From the NCBI RefSeq assembly GCF_002865645.1, contig NW_020194512.1, forward strand, positions 2,211,183 to 2,275,182: DNA of 64,000 nt. The letters are read 5' to 3'. The notes under the pieces are model-generated. The model was not told the origin of the DNA and did no database searches. It was given only the letters and a program-made list of their open reading frames with translations. This DNA is from Hyaloscypha bicolor E. Taxonomy: Eukaryota > Ascomycota > Leotiomycetes > Helotiales > Hyaloscyphaceae. The translations under genes and the position numbers were made by a program. Shown piece after piece: positions 34,191 to 45,491 of this stretch. Position 1 is the first letter of the stretch, and every line of letters begins with the position of its first letter.

Positions 34191-37102
34191 TTAAATCCAC
34201 TTGAATCCCGTGATCTTGATCTCATCCTTCGCCTTCCTCCCCTCCCGAAACTTCTCAAGTTCCTTCTGCTTGTTGAATGCCAATTCTTGTTGTTCGGCCA
34301 AGTTGGCAAGATCACGTTCTCTCACCTGCTGCCACTTCTCACCATGCAGCGTCTTGTACAATTCGTCAGTACCCTTGTTAGTCTCAGTGCTCCAAGACTT
34401 CAACGCCTTTACTTTCTGGTCCAGGATCCATTGCTTATTTCCCTCTTCATCTGCCTTGATACACTTCAACCTCTCGGTGGCTGCAGTCTCTAATTCAATC
34501 TCGCGAGCCTTGCGTTTCTTCTCGTCTGCTTCCTTGTTGCGTGATTTGTCGGCAAGGTATCGCAAACTGTGACCGAGATTTTGTACCTCTTCGGGTACTG
34601 GATTGGCATCAAGTGGAGGAGATGTGAAGAAGATGATCTTGCCGTATTCATCATGATGAAATTGGGCCCGGATATCCAGTGGAATTGACGAATTGGCGGT
34701 GTCGGCTAGGGTCCAGACTTCGGTAGGTCGAGGCGGGTTATATGTGTTGGTATGGCCACTCTGACCAGTATGCGACGTCGAAGCTTGTATCGCTGGTCGG
34801 GGTGCTACACTACCACCTTGGTAGAGATTATAATTGCCCATGGGGTTGGCGTGTTGAGCGACGGGAGTTGGGGACGGCGCGTATTGCGGGTAGGTGTTTT
34901 GAGATGGATAGAGCGGCGTTTGAGGCATAGCCGAATGGGTCGAGGAGGTATGAGAACCATAGGAGCTCTGTTGAAGTAGTGGGACAGGAGATGGGGAAGG
35001 ACGAGTTTGGGCAAATTGCTGACTATAAGCACTGTGGGCTGAGGTCTGGTTTGCTGATGGGGAAGGGAGCGGAGCCGGAGCAAGGTTTCCAGCCATTGAA
35101 ACATCGCCCTGACTCTCATAACGTGGTCTATCACTCACAATTGGACGGCGGACTGGCTCAGGCGAGGGCGGAGGCGGCGAGGGAGTCGGCTCGGGTGGTG
35201 GTGATTCCTTTGCCACTATCAGTAAATTTCGACATTTCCTATGTGACGGTGAAAACTTACATTGGCTTCGCGAGGGCGTCTGTGCACCGCACCCACGATC
35301 GGCGGTGCATTGGGAGCCCCCCAAGTTGGCTTCGGCAATGGATCATCCTCCTTCGCATCTTCCCGCAGGAGATGCTTGATCGGACTGGGAACTTTTCGCA
35401 TCTTTCTTGGGGCGTCAAACAAGTCCATCTCGTAGTCCCTCTCTCTAACTTCGTCTGGCACACAGCTAGCCCAGGTCTTGATCTTGTTCAACTTGAACTT
35501 TTCCTCGTTGTAGCGAGCTTCGCATACGTAAACCTCCTTGTCAGGGGGAAATCCACGGGGTCGACCTTTGTTGTATCGCGTAAAGAACATCACAAAGCAA
35601 CGATCGACAACCTCCTCAATCTTGTGGTCTCGATATTGACCAGTCTTGACCACCTCGTTGTCGTAGAAGTGCTTCTCGAAGCGATGGACTGTTTGTTCTG
35701 GGCGATAATACCAGCAAGCGTTAATCCATTTTTGGCCCTCAGGATCTTGCCATGTTCGGTAAATTTGGGCTACAATAGGTTTGGTGACGTCGTTGGGGTT
35801 CGATAAATGAATCCAGTCTCCAACCTTCCACAGTTCGCCGTTGTAAAGAATCTCAGGCAATGGAAGCCGACCGTCTTCATCCACAAAGTCGCTATCGGGC
35901 TTCTTCTTTTCCTGTTCTGCAAGGGCTTTAGCCTCTTTTTGCAGATCAACTGCGTCTTGGTAGACCTGGCTAGTCTCCAGGTTATATGACTTTGCGTTTT
36001 CGAACATAAGGTCCAAGTCCTTCAAGGTCTGGTCAACGGAGTGGTACTTCTTTCTCTTCGCCTTTCTCTTGATCAAGTCCATGGCGATAGGGTTCTTGAT
36101 TTCCTGATAATATTCAGGCATCTGGGATTTGTCTGGCAACTTCTCGAATGGTAGAATCTTTAGGTCTCCTCCTGGGTTCTTAAATTTCCTCAACCCTTTC
36201 AAAAGTGTGTTGATACGAGCCTCCATAGGCGTGTGTACCTTCGGTGGTCGACCGCGTTTCTTCTGGGAGTCAGGATCGTCCTTGCCTCCGTCCTCGGCCT
36301 TCCCATCACGCTTAACAGTCGCAGATGAGCGTCGTATCCGCTTTCGATTTCTTCTTGGGCGATCATCATCGGTTTCATCCTCCTCCTCATCCTCCTCGTC
36401 TTCATCCTCCTCCTCTTCTGGCTCTGCTTCTTCGTCTTCGGGATCGGGAGGTGGGGAATCTTCGACTTCGGGGATTTCTCCAAGGTCTGGGAGCTCAGCA
36501 TCCTCAGCAGTTATGGTATTGCTATCAACCAGCTTCTTTAACTCGGCCTTGAAGAGCTCTCGAAGGGTTATGGCATCACCGTACACAAGGGCAGAAGGTC
36601 GGTTGTAGACTTGTGCGTTATGAGAGATGAGCGCGAAGTCCCTCACGAACTCCTTGAAGGTTGCGTATTGTTTCTTGCTAATTTTTTGCTTGACCATTTT
36701 GTTAGTTTCCTGTTCTGGAGGAGCATGGAGCCTTAGTGGCTTACCCGAAGCGTGCTGAGCGCGACTGGCTCCTTTATGATATCGAAGTAGTCAGGAATCA
36801 CTCGTCTGTTTACAACTCGCTGAAAGTCTTTGGAAACATCTCGGCCACTAGCAGTTCATTAGCATGGATAAGATGTAAATAGGGCTTCGATACAAGGCAT
36901 ACTCTTCATCGCGGTAATTACTTATGCGGTGCAAAATGCCAGTCATCATATCATACTCCTTCTTGGTGAGGCCAGCTTCCGGCAGAGTCGAAGGTGCTGG
37001 TCCATCCTCGACTGCATCTGGCGCACCGTTGTCCGCAACAATGGAGTCCTCTTCCTTGATCTCGGGGGCTAGCGCATCCGGTCCAACAGCAGGCGACGAC
37101 AT
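34191..37102 (-). CDS. RSC1: RSC chromatin-remodelling subunit, Rsc1/Rsc2 type (two bromodomains, BAH)
   Basis: Reads acetylated histones and anchors RSC to nucleosomes; nuclear. Exons (minus): 37102-36903, 36847-36745, 36709-35261, 35207-34191; 922 aa, all junctions in phase. Domains: bromodomain 1 at about 50-155 (DFQRVVNRRVIPDYFDIIKE), an acidic run of Asp/Glu at about 180-215, an AT-hook-like KKRGRPPKVH near 245, bromodomain 2 at about 258-352 (PEYYQEIKNPIAMDLIKRKA), BAH at about 385-515 (WKVGDWIHLSNPND, INACWYYRPEQT), then a Pro/Ser/Gln-rich tail with a charged coiled-coil end. This order, bromo-bromo-BAH, is diagnostic of yeast Rsc1/Rsc2. The last intron uses the acceptor CAAAG to stay in frame. 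It is divergent from OTU1 with 407 bp between starts. Confidence 0.93.
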
Positions 37103-37509
37103 ATTGTGAACTCTTAACCGATGACAGAGTTGTGGTGGTCGGCAATTCAGGTTTGAAGTGGTTGCCGGATCAAAAACGACGTCGCGATCTCAGGGAAAGC
37201 GCGTTCATGGCAATGCACGTGATCAATTCAAGCCTTGTTGACCAAAAGCGGAAAGCTCCAGTGGGGAAATTTCGCCAGCCTTGCCACGCCTCCGCCTTCG
37301 ACGATTCATCATGAGGAATTTGACACCTCATCCATCCACAGCCCTCTTCTTAAGATTGCAACCCTAAAAGTTAGTAAATCAACTTTGAAGAGGTTGCAAA
37401 CTTTGAAGATAGAACATGCCGACCTTCCATTAAACAAGGTCGTCGAACTCGAGCCCCCGAAATTCGATAACCCCACCATCTGCCACGAGGCAACCACACC
37501 AGAGCCACG
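37103..37509. promoter_or_regulatory. Divergent promoter of RSC1-like and OTU1 genes
   Basis: 407 bp between opposing start codons. It presumably serves both genes; no defined element was recognised. Confidence 0.5.
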
Positions 37510-38670
37510 ATGCGGAGTCGACTGCGAGCTCCTGGCGGTGCATCTACAGTCACTTTACCAGATGATGCAACAGTTGGCGACCTAATTGCTCAGATAATGG
37601 AGAAGACGTCCCTCTCAAGCTTCGATATCAAATATGGCTACCCACCCAAACCTCTCCTTCTGGAGGAACATGAGAACTCATTACCGTTAAGCAAGCTTGA
37701 GGTCAGCTTAAACGGCGAGCAACTTACAATCAGCGCAAAAGTCGACGACACACCTCCCACACTAGAACCTACGAAGCAATCACCGAAGGAAACGCCACGA
37801 AACGAGACACCTACACCAGACTCATTTTCCTTTACAGACTTACCCGGCGCATCTCCGAAAAAGCCTCCAACCGGACCTGTATCTTTGCAGAGGAAAACTA
37901 TGGAAGGAGATGTCCCCACGGTACCCTTCGCAGAACGAAATGCCACAGTTGGTCCGTATCACTGCCTCTTCTTTTTCCAAATTCAAGCTAACATTCCTTC
38001 TCAGTCCTACGAGTAATGCCCGACGACAACTCCTGCCTTTTCCGCGCCCTTTCCTACGCCGTCCTTCCTACAGACGACAAAGTAGTAGTAGAACTCCGCT
38101 CTATAATTGCCCAAGCCATCCGTTCGAACCCGGAAGTCTACAGCAAAGTTGTGCTGGAACAAGAACCAGAGAACTACTGCCAATGGATACAAACGCCTGA
38201 CGCATGGGGAGGAGCTATCGAACTGGGGATACTAGCTCAGCATTTCGAAGTAGAGATTTGCTCAATCGATGTCCAAGTATTTACCTCCCTCCGTCCCCCC
38301 AAACTTCAAGCTAACACCCACCCAGTCCGGCAGAGTAGACAAATACAACGAAGGCGCCCTAACACGCTGCATCCTCGTCTACTCCGGCATCCACTACGAT
38401 ACCATCGCCAGCGCTCCCTCCGACTACCCCCATTTCATCGCCTCTAACCCACCCGAATTCGACACCCGGATTTGGGACTCGGACGACGCTGAGATCCTCG
38501 AGAAAGCCAAAGCGTTATGCAGGAAACTCAACGCTAAGCATTACTATACCGACACGGGGGGCATGGCTATCAAGTGTAAGATTTGTGGGATTGTGGTCTA
38601 TGGGGAGGCCCAGGCTGGCACCCATGCCCAGCAGACGGGCCATTATGATATGGCGGAGGTTACGACATAA
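37510..38670 (+). CDS. OTU1: Ubiquitin thioesterase OTU1 (YOD1 family)
   Basis: Deubiquitinase that works with the Cdc48/p97 segregase in ER-associated degradation. Exons 37510-37951, 38005-38276, 38326-38670; 352 aa. The N-terminal UBX-like domain (about 1-80: RAPGGASTVTLPDDATVGDL, KYGYPPKPLLL) binds Cdc48. A Pro/Thr linker follows. The OTU domain (about 145-290) shows the catalytic Asp and Cys in MPDDNSCLFRALSYAV and the catalytic His in SGIHYDTIA. The C-terminal C2H2 zinc finger is CKICGIVVYG and TGHYDMAEV. Splices ATV-VLRVMPDD and IDVQ-SGRVDKYN are in phase; the first donor is GTCCGT, which is unusual. Confidence 0.95.
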
Positions 38671-39435
38671 CATTTGACGAGCAATGACTAGTATGGTGAT
38701 GGTAGGAAAAAGTACATTTGATGGGCGAGATCTTGGTGGACATGATCTGCCCTTGGCTCATACATGAGAAGAGCCTTTCATACATACAAACTGATTTCAG
38801 AGCTTATAATACCCAGACTCCCTGATTTACAATCTGTATCCGCTCAGTCTAACCTCATGTACCTTCCACGTCTTATATATCAGCTCATAATTTGCATCTC
38901 ACGCCCGCATCGCATCACATTCATCAAGTCTTTCATATTGTAAAAGCCAGCCCATCGACAGCATCATTATAAAGTATGTACAAAGAAGGTTATGTGACCA
39001 AGCGGATTCTAATTCAAATTTGAAAAAGAAACATAAAACAGCTCATCAAGGAAGAAGTATCAATCCATCCATCATCCATCCCCTCTCATGTTGCATCAGC
39101 TCTCTCAATCAATCGTCCTCCTGAAAGAAGCTCCTAATAAGACATCAAACATCAAACAATAACAAGGGCGCAATGTGCTGCCGAATTTTTCCATGATATG
39201 TACCCAGAACAAGACACCAAACAAAACCCCCTATTTTCGGTTTGTGGTGTCATGTGATGTGCAGCCAAACGCCAATACCAAGCAGAATAATGCAAGCGGC
39301 CATCCATGACCAAGATACTTCCCCAGCTGGCACATAGGTATGTACAGCGCTGGATGATTCCTCCAACTCCGACTGGCCAGAATGAGAACAGTTCCGGATA
39401 TGAGGAGAAGAAAGACGGCGCGCGTATTCAGATAT
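38671..39435. other. Intergenic, 3' ends of OTU1 and the GH17 gene
   Basis: 0.77 kb between two converging genes, AT-rich and without a coding-like frame. It presumably contains both 3' UTRs. Confidence 0.5.
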
Positions 39436-40713
39436 TTATCCGGATGGAGCTTTGGCGCCTCCAATTCCCCAGAATTGCTCGGCTCCGAAGGTGCCTGCGC
39501 TGTCGGTCTTCCATCCGTCGTCGAAAGCTGATAGTATGATTACAGCAGATGAGAACTTGCTCTTGATGGAGCTGATCGCAATAGCTTGGTTGCTGAGGGA
39601 TGGCACAGCCTTGCCATTAGGGGATCCGCCATGCGGCCATCCGGTTTCAGTAATGACAATCTCCTTCGATGGATCGGCTAACTTGGCTCTGAGATTGGTC
39701 ATTTGAGTCTGGATGAAGCTTCCAGCTGCATCTGGAGCAGTGTTGGGATCAAAGAATGGGTGGCAGTTGACTGCGGCGTAGTCGGAATTATCTGCGAGGG
39801 TTGGGTAACTGAGTGTAGCTGTGAGAGTGTCGACAGTGACAATCTTTCCAGTATACCCGGCAGTCTTCAAGAGTCCTCGGGCGGTTGATAGAGCGGCAAC
39901 CACAGCTGATGCAGAAGCAGCTCCCGAGTTGACAAGCTCATTGCCGATGGCGATTGTATCAAAGCAGCTCCAATCACCGTCAGCAGCCGCGGCGATGGTC
40001 GAGATATCAGAGCTGAGAGTGCTCAAGTCGGAAACACCGGCGAAGAGCTTCATACCGTGTTTCTTAGCGGCTTGGAGAACAGTCGCAACCTGGTTGCATG
40101 AGGTGCCGTAGATTCTGATCATTCCGTAGCCGCTTCCAAAGGCTGCAACATCCTCGTTAACATCATCCTGGCTCTTGCAGTCACCGTTGGCCTTGTAAGC
40201 AGAGTACGAGACACCATAACCACTGCTCTCAGAGGGAGAGGAAGCAGGGCTAGCAACTGGGGCTGCAACGGATTTTACAGCTTGAACCACGGGAGCGGGA
40301 GTGTAAACAGGAACAGCGACGGCTGGACTTGAGGTGGTCGAGGAAGAAGTTGAGGTAGAGCTTGGTGCGGGTGGTGGAGTGGATGAAGAGGAAGGGAGGA
40401 TAGTTAACAGTGGACCATGGCTCCAGACGGAGGGAGCACCATAAGTACCCTGAGTGGTGGTATCAATGGGTTTGCCGTCTTGGTCTACATAGACAACGAC
40501 ATCGGGAGCCTGGGCTACAGCATAGACAGTGTCAACGACCACGACAACATTGTCAGACTTCTTCGCGTTTTGGTGTTCGTGAACATGGCGTCGGCCTTCG
40601 AACTGTCTCAGTAACGCACTTTATAGGATGAATGGACGAGACTTACGGTGTGGTTGAGCAGACACAAGCGAGAGCAGCGACACCGTCGCGAGACCAAGTG
40701 TGGAGGTCTTCAT
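39436..40713 (-). CDS. GH17 cell-wall beta-1,3-glucanase/glucanosyltransferase (Scw11-like)
   Basis: Secreted wall enzyme of glycoside hydrolase family 17 acting on beta-1,3-glucan. Exons (minus) 40713-40647 and 40595-39436; 408 aa. Signal peptide MKTSTLGLATVSLLSLVSA. Then RRRHVHEHQNAKK, DVVVYVDQDGKPI (typical N-terminal module of Scw-type proteins), a Ser/Thr/Pro linker, and the GH17 barrel from about residue 155 (GYGVSYSAYKANGDCKSQDD). The general acid Glu lies in DTIAIGNELVN and the nucleophile Glu in VITETGWPHGG. No GPI signal is visible at the C-terminus, which ends within the enzyme domain. The acceptor CGAAG was chosen over the nearer CAG because only it keeps the frame. Confidence 0.92.
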
Positions 40714-42219
40714 TTCGAGTTGAAATTGCAGAGATCTATTTCTAATTTCGTGGATCGCGTGAGTATGTGCTTGACTATGACCGCCCAGCGGTGTCAGCAA
40801 ACGAATAATGAGTTGCTTGTCGAAAGCGTGAAGAGAAAGCGCTGTGGAAGTCGAAATGCGGTTTGAAACTCGAGGTAAGAGAGGCGTGTTCAGAGAGCAC
40901 GCATCTTAGCCGAAGTCGATTGTGCAAATGGTTGTTGTAGTGAATGTTTCTTCACAGCGTCCGGATCGCTTCCCAAGTTCTCGCATCAACAACAAAACAC
41001 GAAAACTATCCACACACCTTTTTCCCTGCCGGCAAACCTGGGCAACTCTAACAAAGAATGAATGCAATCTCGGCGAAATCAGCGATTGGGCACAACGGTC
41101 GACTGAAGGAATGTATGGCGGACGCAGTCTCGGACGCGGATTGTGGAGGGAGGGATCGAAGAATGAGTGATTCGAAGCCGGGGAAACAATCGAGAGAACG
41201 TCGTGAGACTCGTGAAGAGGTCTTGAAGGAGTGAATAGACCAGTATTCAAGAGAGCGAAATGAGCAAATGGGTCTGCCGGGGAAGAAAAGTCGTCGAGAC
41301 TGTGGGTCGCTGGGTTGTGTGGACAAGGAAGGAAGGGTGAGCACTGAGCTGGTGGGCGGCGACTCGCGAGGAGGTCGGACGTCGGACGTCGCTTCTCACA
41401 CGGTGCCAATTTCCAGGGCGCAGATCGCTTGGCAAGGAAGACAAGGGAAGGGAAGGGTGGCTATTTTGGCCCTGCGAACCACACAGTGACACAGACACAG
41501 CAAGTCTTTTTTACACTCTGCTGCACGCTCCAAGCTGCACGCAGTCAGCCATTGCGCTGCATTTGTTCTGTGGGCACTGGACAGCTGGATCAACTGAGGT
41601 AAGAAGGGCGCAGCCGACTCTTGGATTGTTCTTGTTCAGCCCTGGAAGCACGCTTTACACAGAATGCTACGATTTCTCTTCGTCCCTTGCTGACTCGGCG
41701 TCCAGGTAAATGACATTTGATTTGATTCAACTGGAGATTCCAGGCCTCGGATATCAAGATACGGAACCTATATCCAGGGCAGTGAAGCCTGTCTGTCGCT
41801 CCCTTGTGGGGATTATCAAGGGAGGCTGTGTGCCCGCAACACAAACAATGCTTTGTAGCAGATCGGAGGAAGGGCTCACAAGACGCGACTCGCCATAGGA
41901 AAGGCACAACGGTCCCAGCATGCATTTGCCTGCTGTTGATCACTCTATTGGGCAGTTGTCGGGCTTCCACTCCACTAACACCAAGAACACCAAGATCACG
42001 ATAGCATATGCCCAGCCAAAATCTCTTGTTGAGAGAGTCCAGTGACTTGGCTCGCAGTCTGGACCGGCACACGGGATGATACGGGAGGCAGTGCATCAAC
42101 CCGCCCCAACACCTCACTGACGCGTGGCATGTTTTCTGCGTTGAACCGTTTCCCTCTGGTGTTATCGCGACTGCAACCTGGCGATAGGCAAATCCCGATA
42201 GCGAGTGACAGGCCGAGTG

Positions 42220-42225
42220 GCAGCT

Positions 42226-42257
<32 letters not shown>

Positions 42258-42330
42258 GAGTTGGGACTGGGAGGGGAGGGGAGGGGAGGGGACGGGCAGG
42301 CGAGCCATGATCCATGATCCATGATCCATC
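42220..42330. repeat. Cluster of microsatellites (GGCT)n, (GGGGA)n, (ATCCATG)n
   Basis: From about 42226 the unit GGCT repeats six or more times, followed by GGGAGGGGAGGGGAGGGGAG from about 42270, then (CATGATC)n near 42305-42330. The three simple repeats lie within about 100 bp. Confidence 0.85.
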
Positions 42331-42689
42331 TTCCTCATCCACGGACCTTGATGACGTGCCGCACAGAGTTGGAGCTGGTTGTTCGGATGAAGGCAGGGGT
42401 TGTTAAATTTGGCTTGATTTGTTGTTTCAAGCCCCTGACTCTCCATCGCCGCGATCCCGGACGTGGGCGCTGGTTGGCTGAGCCAAGCCGTACCTGCAGC
42501 ACTACTAGCGGATGGCGTTTCCTGTTCCTGAAGAGCAGGGGGGCCGGGGGCCGGGGCCGGGTCATCCCGCTCAACACGCCGTCGATGAACCGATTTCGAT
42601 ACTGGCGACATTTGCTCAGACTTGCTGACATAGTCAAAGAGAGACGAATCTGCTGCATCTCCTCAAATCTGGAGCCATCAGGTCGAGTG

Positions 42690-42712
42690 GTAGGTAGGTA
42701 GGTAGGTAGGTG
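42690..42712. repeat. (GGTA)n microsatellite
   Basis: Six consecutive GGTA/GTAG units near 42691-42712. Confidence 0.85.
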
Positions 42713-43346
42713 ATTTGTCTCTACTTCTGAGGTTACAAAATTCCTCCCGCCGCACTCTCGATGTTTGTTCTTCGCCGCAAGAAATTCCAACCTGGACAAA
42801 CCTTGACATCCCCTGGGCGCCGAGGCCATCCTTGATTTCAGGGATTTTGAAATGAACGGGTCCAAGGTTATTTAAAATAGTTCGGCTCAAAGTCGTTGCA
42901 TTCGTGGCGTCAAGCCAATCTTCTCCCATGATTGACTGTGCTGCGTTGCACTCCTTACGGTTTCCAACACCAGCATCACAAAAATCTTTGTCTGCCTCCA
43001 GGATGACCCTCAGGCTCTCGACATAAATTTGTGTTACCTCCAAAACAGCAGTTCAACCCTCGAATCCTACAAATATCACCGTCTCGCCCATCACGCAGAA
43101 TAACTGCTACGGCCCAACCAACTCCAGCAAACCTCGCGGCTAAACGTCACCGGCAGAACACCATCAACAAAGCGTGGAACACACACAATGCAAGATTCTT
43201 CCCTGCCAAGAAAAATTGAGCATTTATCTTGCCAATCATGGAACTCCACTTCTGGAGACCATGGAGTCATCCTGACCAATAGCCAGAATCAAGATTGGAG
43301 CTGACGAAACGTGACTCGGATTCCTCAGTTGTCTCGGGCTAGAACT

Positions 43347-44534
43347 TTAGGAGAGATGAGATGCTGAAATCACATTCATCTTGAGCTCTGAGATCCAAAG
43401 CGGGCTTACGAAGTTCATGCGCGGCTGCGCCCCCCGAGCGGGGCGATGAAGTGCTTCGCCGCGTTCGTAGTAGTATTTCCGGCTCTCGGAGATCTCCCAA
43501 GGCGTAAATCTACCACAATAGTCGGTTCGTCCTTCTTCGAAGAAGGATGAACCAAATATTAGTCCAGACTGTTCCTTTTTGTTAGACTGTTCGTTCCTGC
43601 ATGTAAAATGATAAGCACATGTTACTGTATGCAAGTACCGTTTTTACTTACGCAATTTTCATTGCGAGTCGGGCCACTGAAGATACACAGCAGTGGACCA
43701 ACATGTGATAATTCCCAATGGCTTCAGCAGTTTTGAGGGTTCAAAGATGACTCGGGACCTGCAGGCGTCTACAAGTGTCTTTTCGCTGGATTGCAGTCTT
43801 GCAGACCAGTAGATTGAGATTTCGGGACATGAAGGAACCCACCGTCATCCCTTTGCTGAGTCGCAAGGGTGAAGGCTTGACTAAGAATGTATGGCCAAGC
43901 TTTCCACCAAGACTCATCATACGATAGATCTGGATCCTCTCGAACTCGAAGCCTAGACACAACTCGGTCGAAGGGCTCAAGTTGTCGCCAATGGAGGAGA
44001 CTCCTCTGATGTCCGCATCCAATCGACAAGAGTTGTAGACGCCTGCACTGAACCTCCTGAGGTTTCCACGGGCTTGAGGGCATCCAAAAGCCGCGGAGCA
44101 ATGTTCTGGCATTGGAATGCAAAACAATCCGGGAGGAGCTGTCAGGTATCAAATCACGGCTTCGCCCCCAAGAACCCCAGCTATGACGGCCACAGAGAGC
44201 GAAAGCTCAGAGCTGAAATCCTAACGGTGGTTTGTGTCCTGCCAATGAAGAGCACATGGAACACTCATGGTGCTAGATTGGGGTAGGGTTCCTTTGAGCT
44301 GAAGTCAGTCTTCGTGCCTCTTTTTCCAATGCGAGCAGCAAGTGCTATCCATCCGACCCTGAAATCGTCCAATGTCTGACTCGCTGGAATCGCCGTCCCC
44401 ACAAAGCCTATGGTTTTCTTCCATACAGTAAGCCAGGCATCACTCGCACCCCGAAATGGTCGCAAAAAGAAACCTCTTGGTAATTGCCAGGAGCAGCTTG
44501 TCAGGGAATCAATGAACAACAATTCAGTTTTCAT
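43347..44534 (-). pseudogene. Possible decayed protein-coding gene
   Basis: Three minus-strand blocks read like protein but in different frames: 44534-44265 (GFVGTAIPASQTLDDFRVGW), 44152-43769 (YDESWWKAWPYILSQAFTLA) and 43634-43347 (RFTPWEISESRKYYYERGEA). No set of introns joining them was found and no family is recognisable. It could be a degraded gene, a multi-exon gene I failed to assemble, or chance. Confidence 0.25.
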
Positions 44535-45491
44535 ATATTATCACTTTCTATTCAGCACTCCAAACCATCCTTGTTGCTCGGCCGTACCCTTTCTGGTCTC
44601 AGCCAGAGCACCTTCTCCGTCACTGTACCGCAGAACCATCGTACATGGCACCGAAGCTCCAACCTCCCCGCCCTCTCGACTTCACTCAATGTTCTCTTTC
44701 ATTGCACCTCGGACCTTAGGCGGGGGACGAAGTCCTCAGGCTAGCCGAACCTCCCCCCATTCGTCCTCCTAAACAGCTCTAGGCGAGACCTCTCGGGGCT
44801 CCCCTCTATTCCAAGAAGGTAGGGCTAAAGAAAGACGTCTTTTGAGTTGCGAAGTGCGACGAAAAGGGGGACTTCTCATTCGTTACACATGGCACTTTGG
44901 ATTAGAGACGCTGCTTCGGACCAGAGAACTTCCCCCCTTCTCGTTGTTAGTCGCACTTCTAAACGGGGGCCCTCGAGGCAGCAATCTCTCCTAGAAAGGC
45001 AAGGGAGATGCTCAGTTCTACACTTGGAGAAGATTGATAAAGAGTTGGCTATCACGACATTTTTGTTCATGGAGTTCATCGGTGTCCTGGAACAGAGTCA
45101 CGAGATATGAGGCATCAGGAAGGGCCAGTCCCAGCAATGTTGCTTATAGGTTGGATTCTTTCGGTGGTTTGGGGGAGGGAAAAGGAAAGGGGAAGTGGCA
45201 GATTATGGATAGCGAGGTGTCGATGTTAAAATCGGTACTCATGCTGTGTTTGAGGAAGTATTTTGGTGTTTGGCAGTTAGGGTACTGGGAAATTCACATC
45301 CTCCACATTTGAAAACAATGCTGATAAAGTCCATTGCCTTTCTATTGCTCGCTGAAAGCAAGTCATCACTGTACAGTATTACACATTAAGGATCCGCTAA
45401 AGGCCATCACTGAATCCTCCCAACTCCCAAAATGCACTGACTTATGAACCGCTCTATCCCATACTCTACAACTCCTTCCCTATCATCCTCT

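Larger units (their letters stand above)
40714..45491. other. Long intergenic region with microsatellites and possible gene remnants
   Basis: About 4.8 kb. 40714-41600 is probably the GH17 promoter. 42220-42330 and 42690-42712 hold short tandem repeats. 43347-44534 on the minus strand has several coding-like fragments in different frames. A 250-codon minus-strand frame at 41590-42342 runs through the microsatellites and is not protein-like; it is not called. No transposase, reverse transcriptase or terminal repeats were recognised. Confidence 0.4.

Noticed and set aside
34979..35806. 275-codon plus-strand frame
   Set aside because: Antisense to the tail and BAH region of the RSC-type gene.
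41590..42342. 250-codon minus-strand frame
   Set aside because: It starts in microsatellite sequence, is low-complexity at its N-terminus, has mixed Cys/His/Arg content with no domain, and its region has competing frames on both strands.
43430..43465. GC-rich inverted repeat (CCCCGAGCGGGG) that might be part of a structured RNA or tRNA
   Set aside because: Too short, and no cloverleaf, anticodon arm or T-loop consensus nearby.
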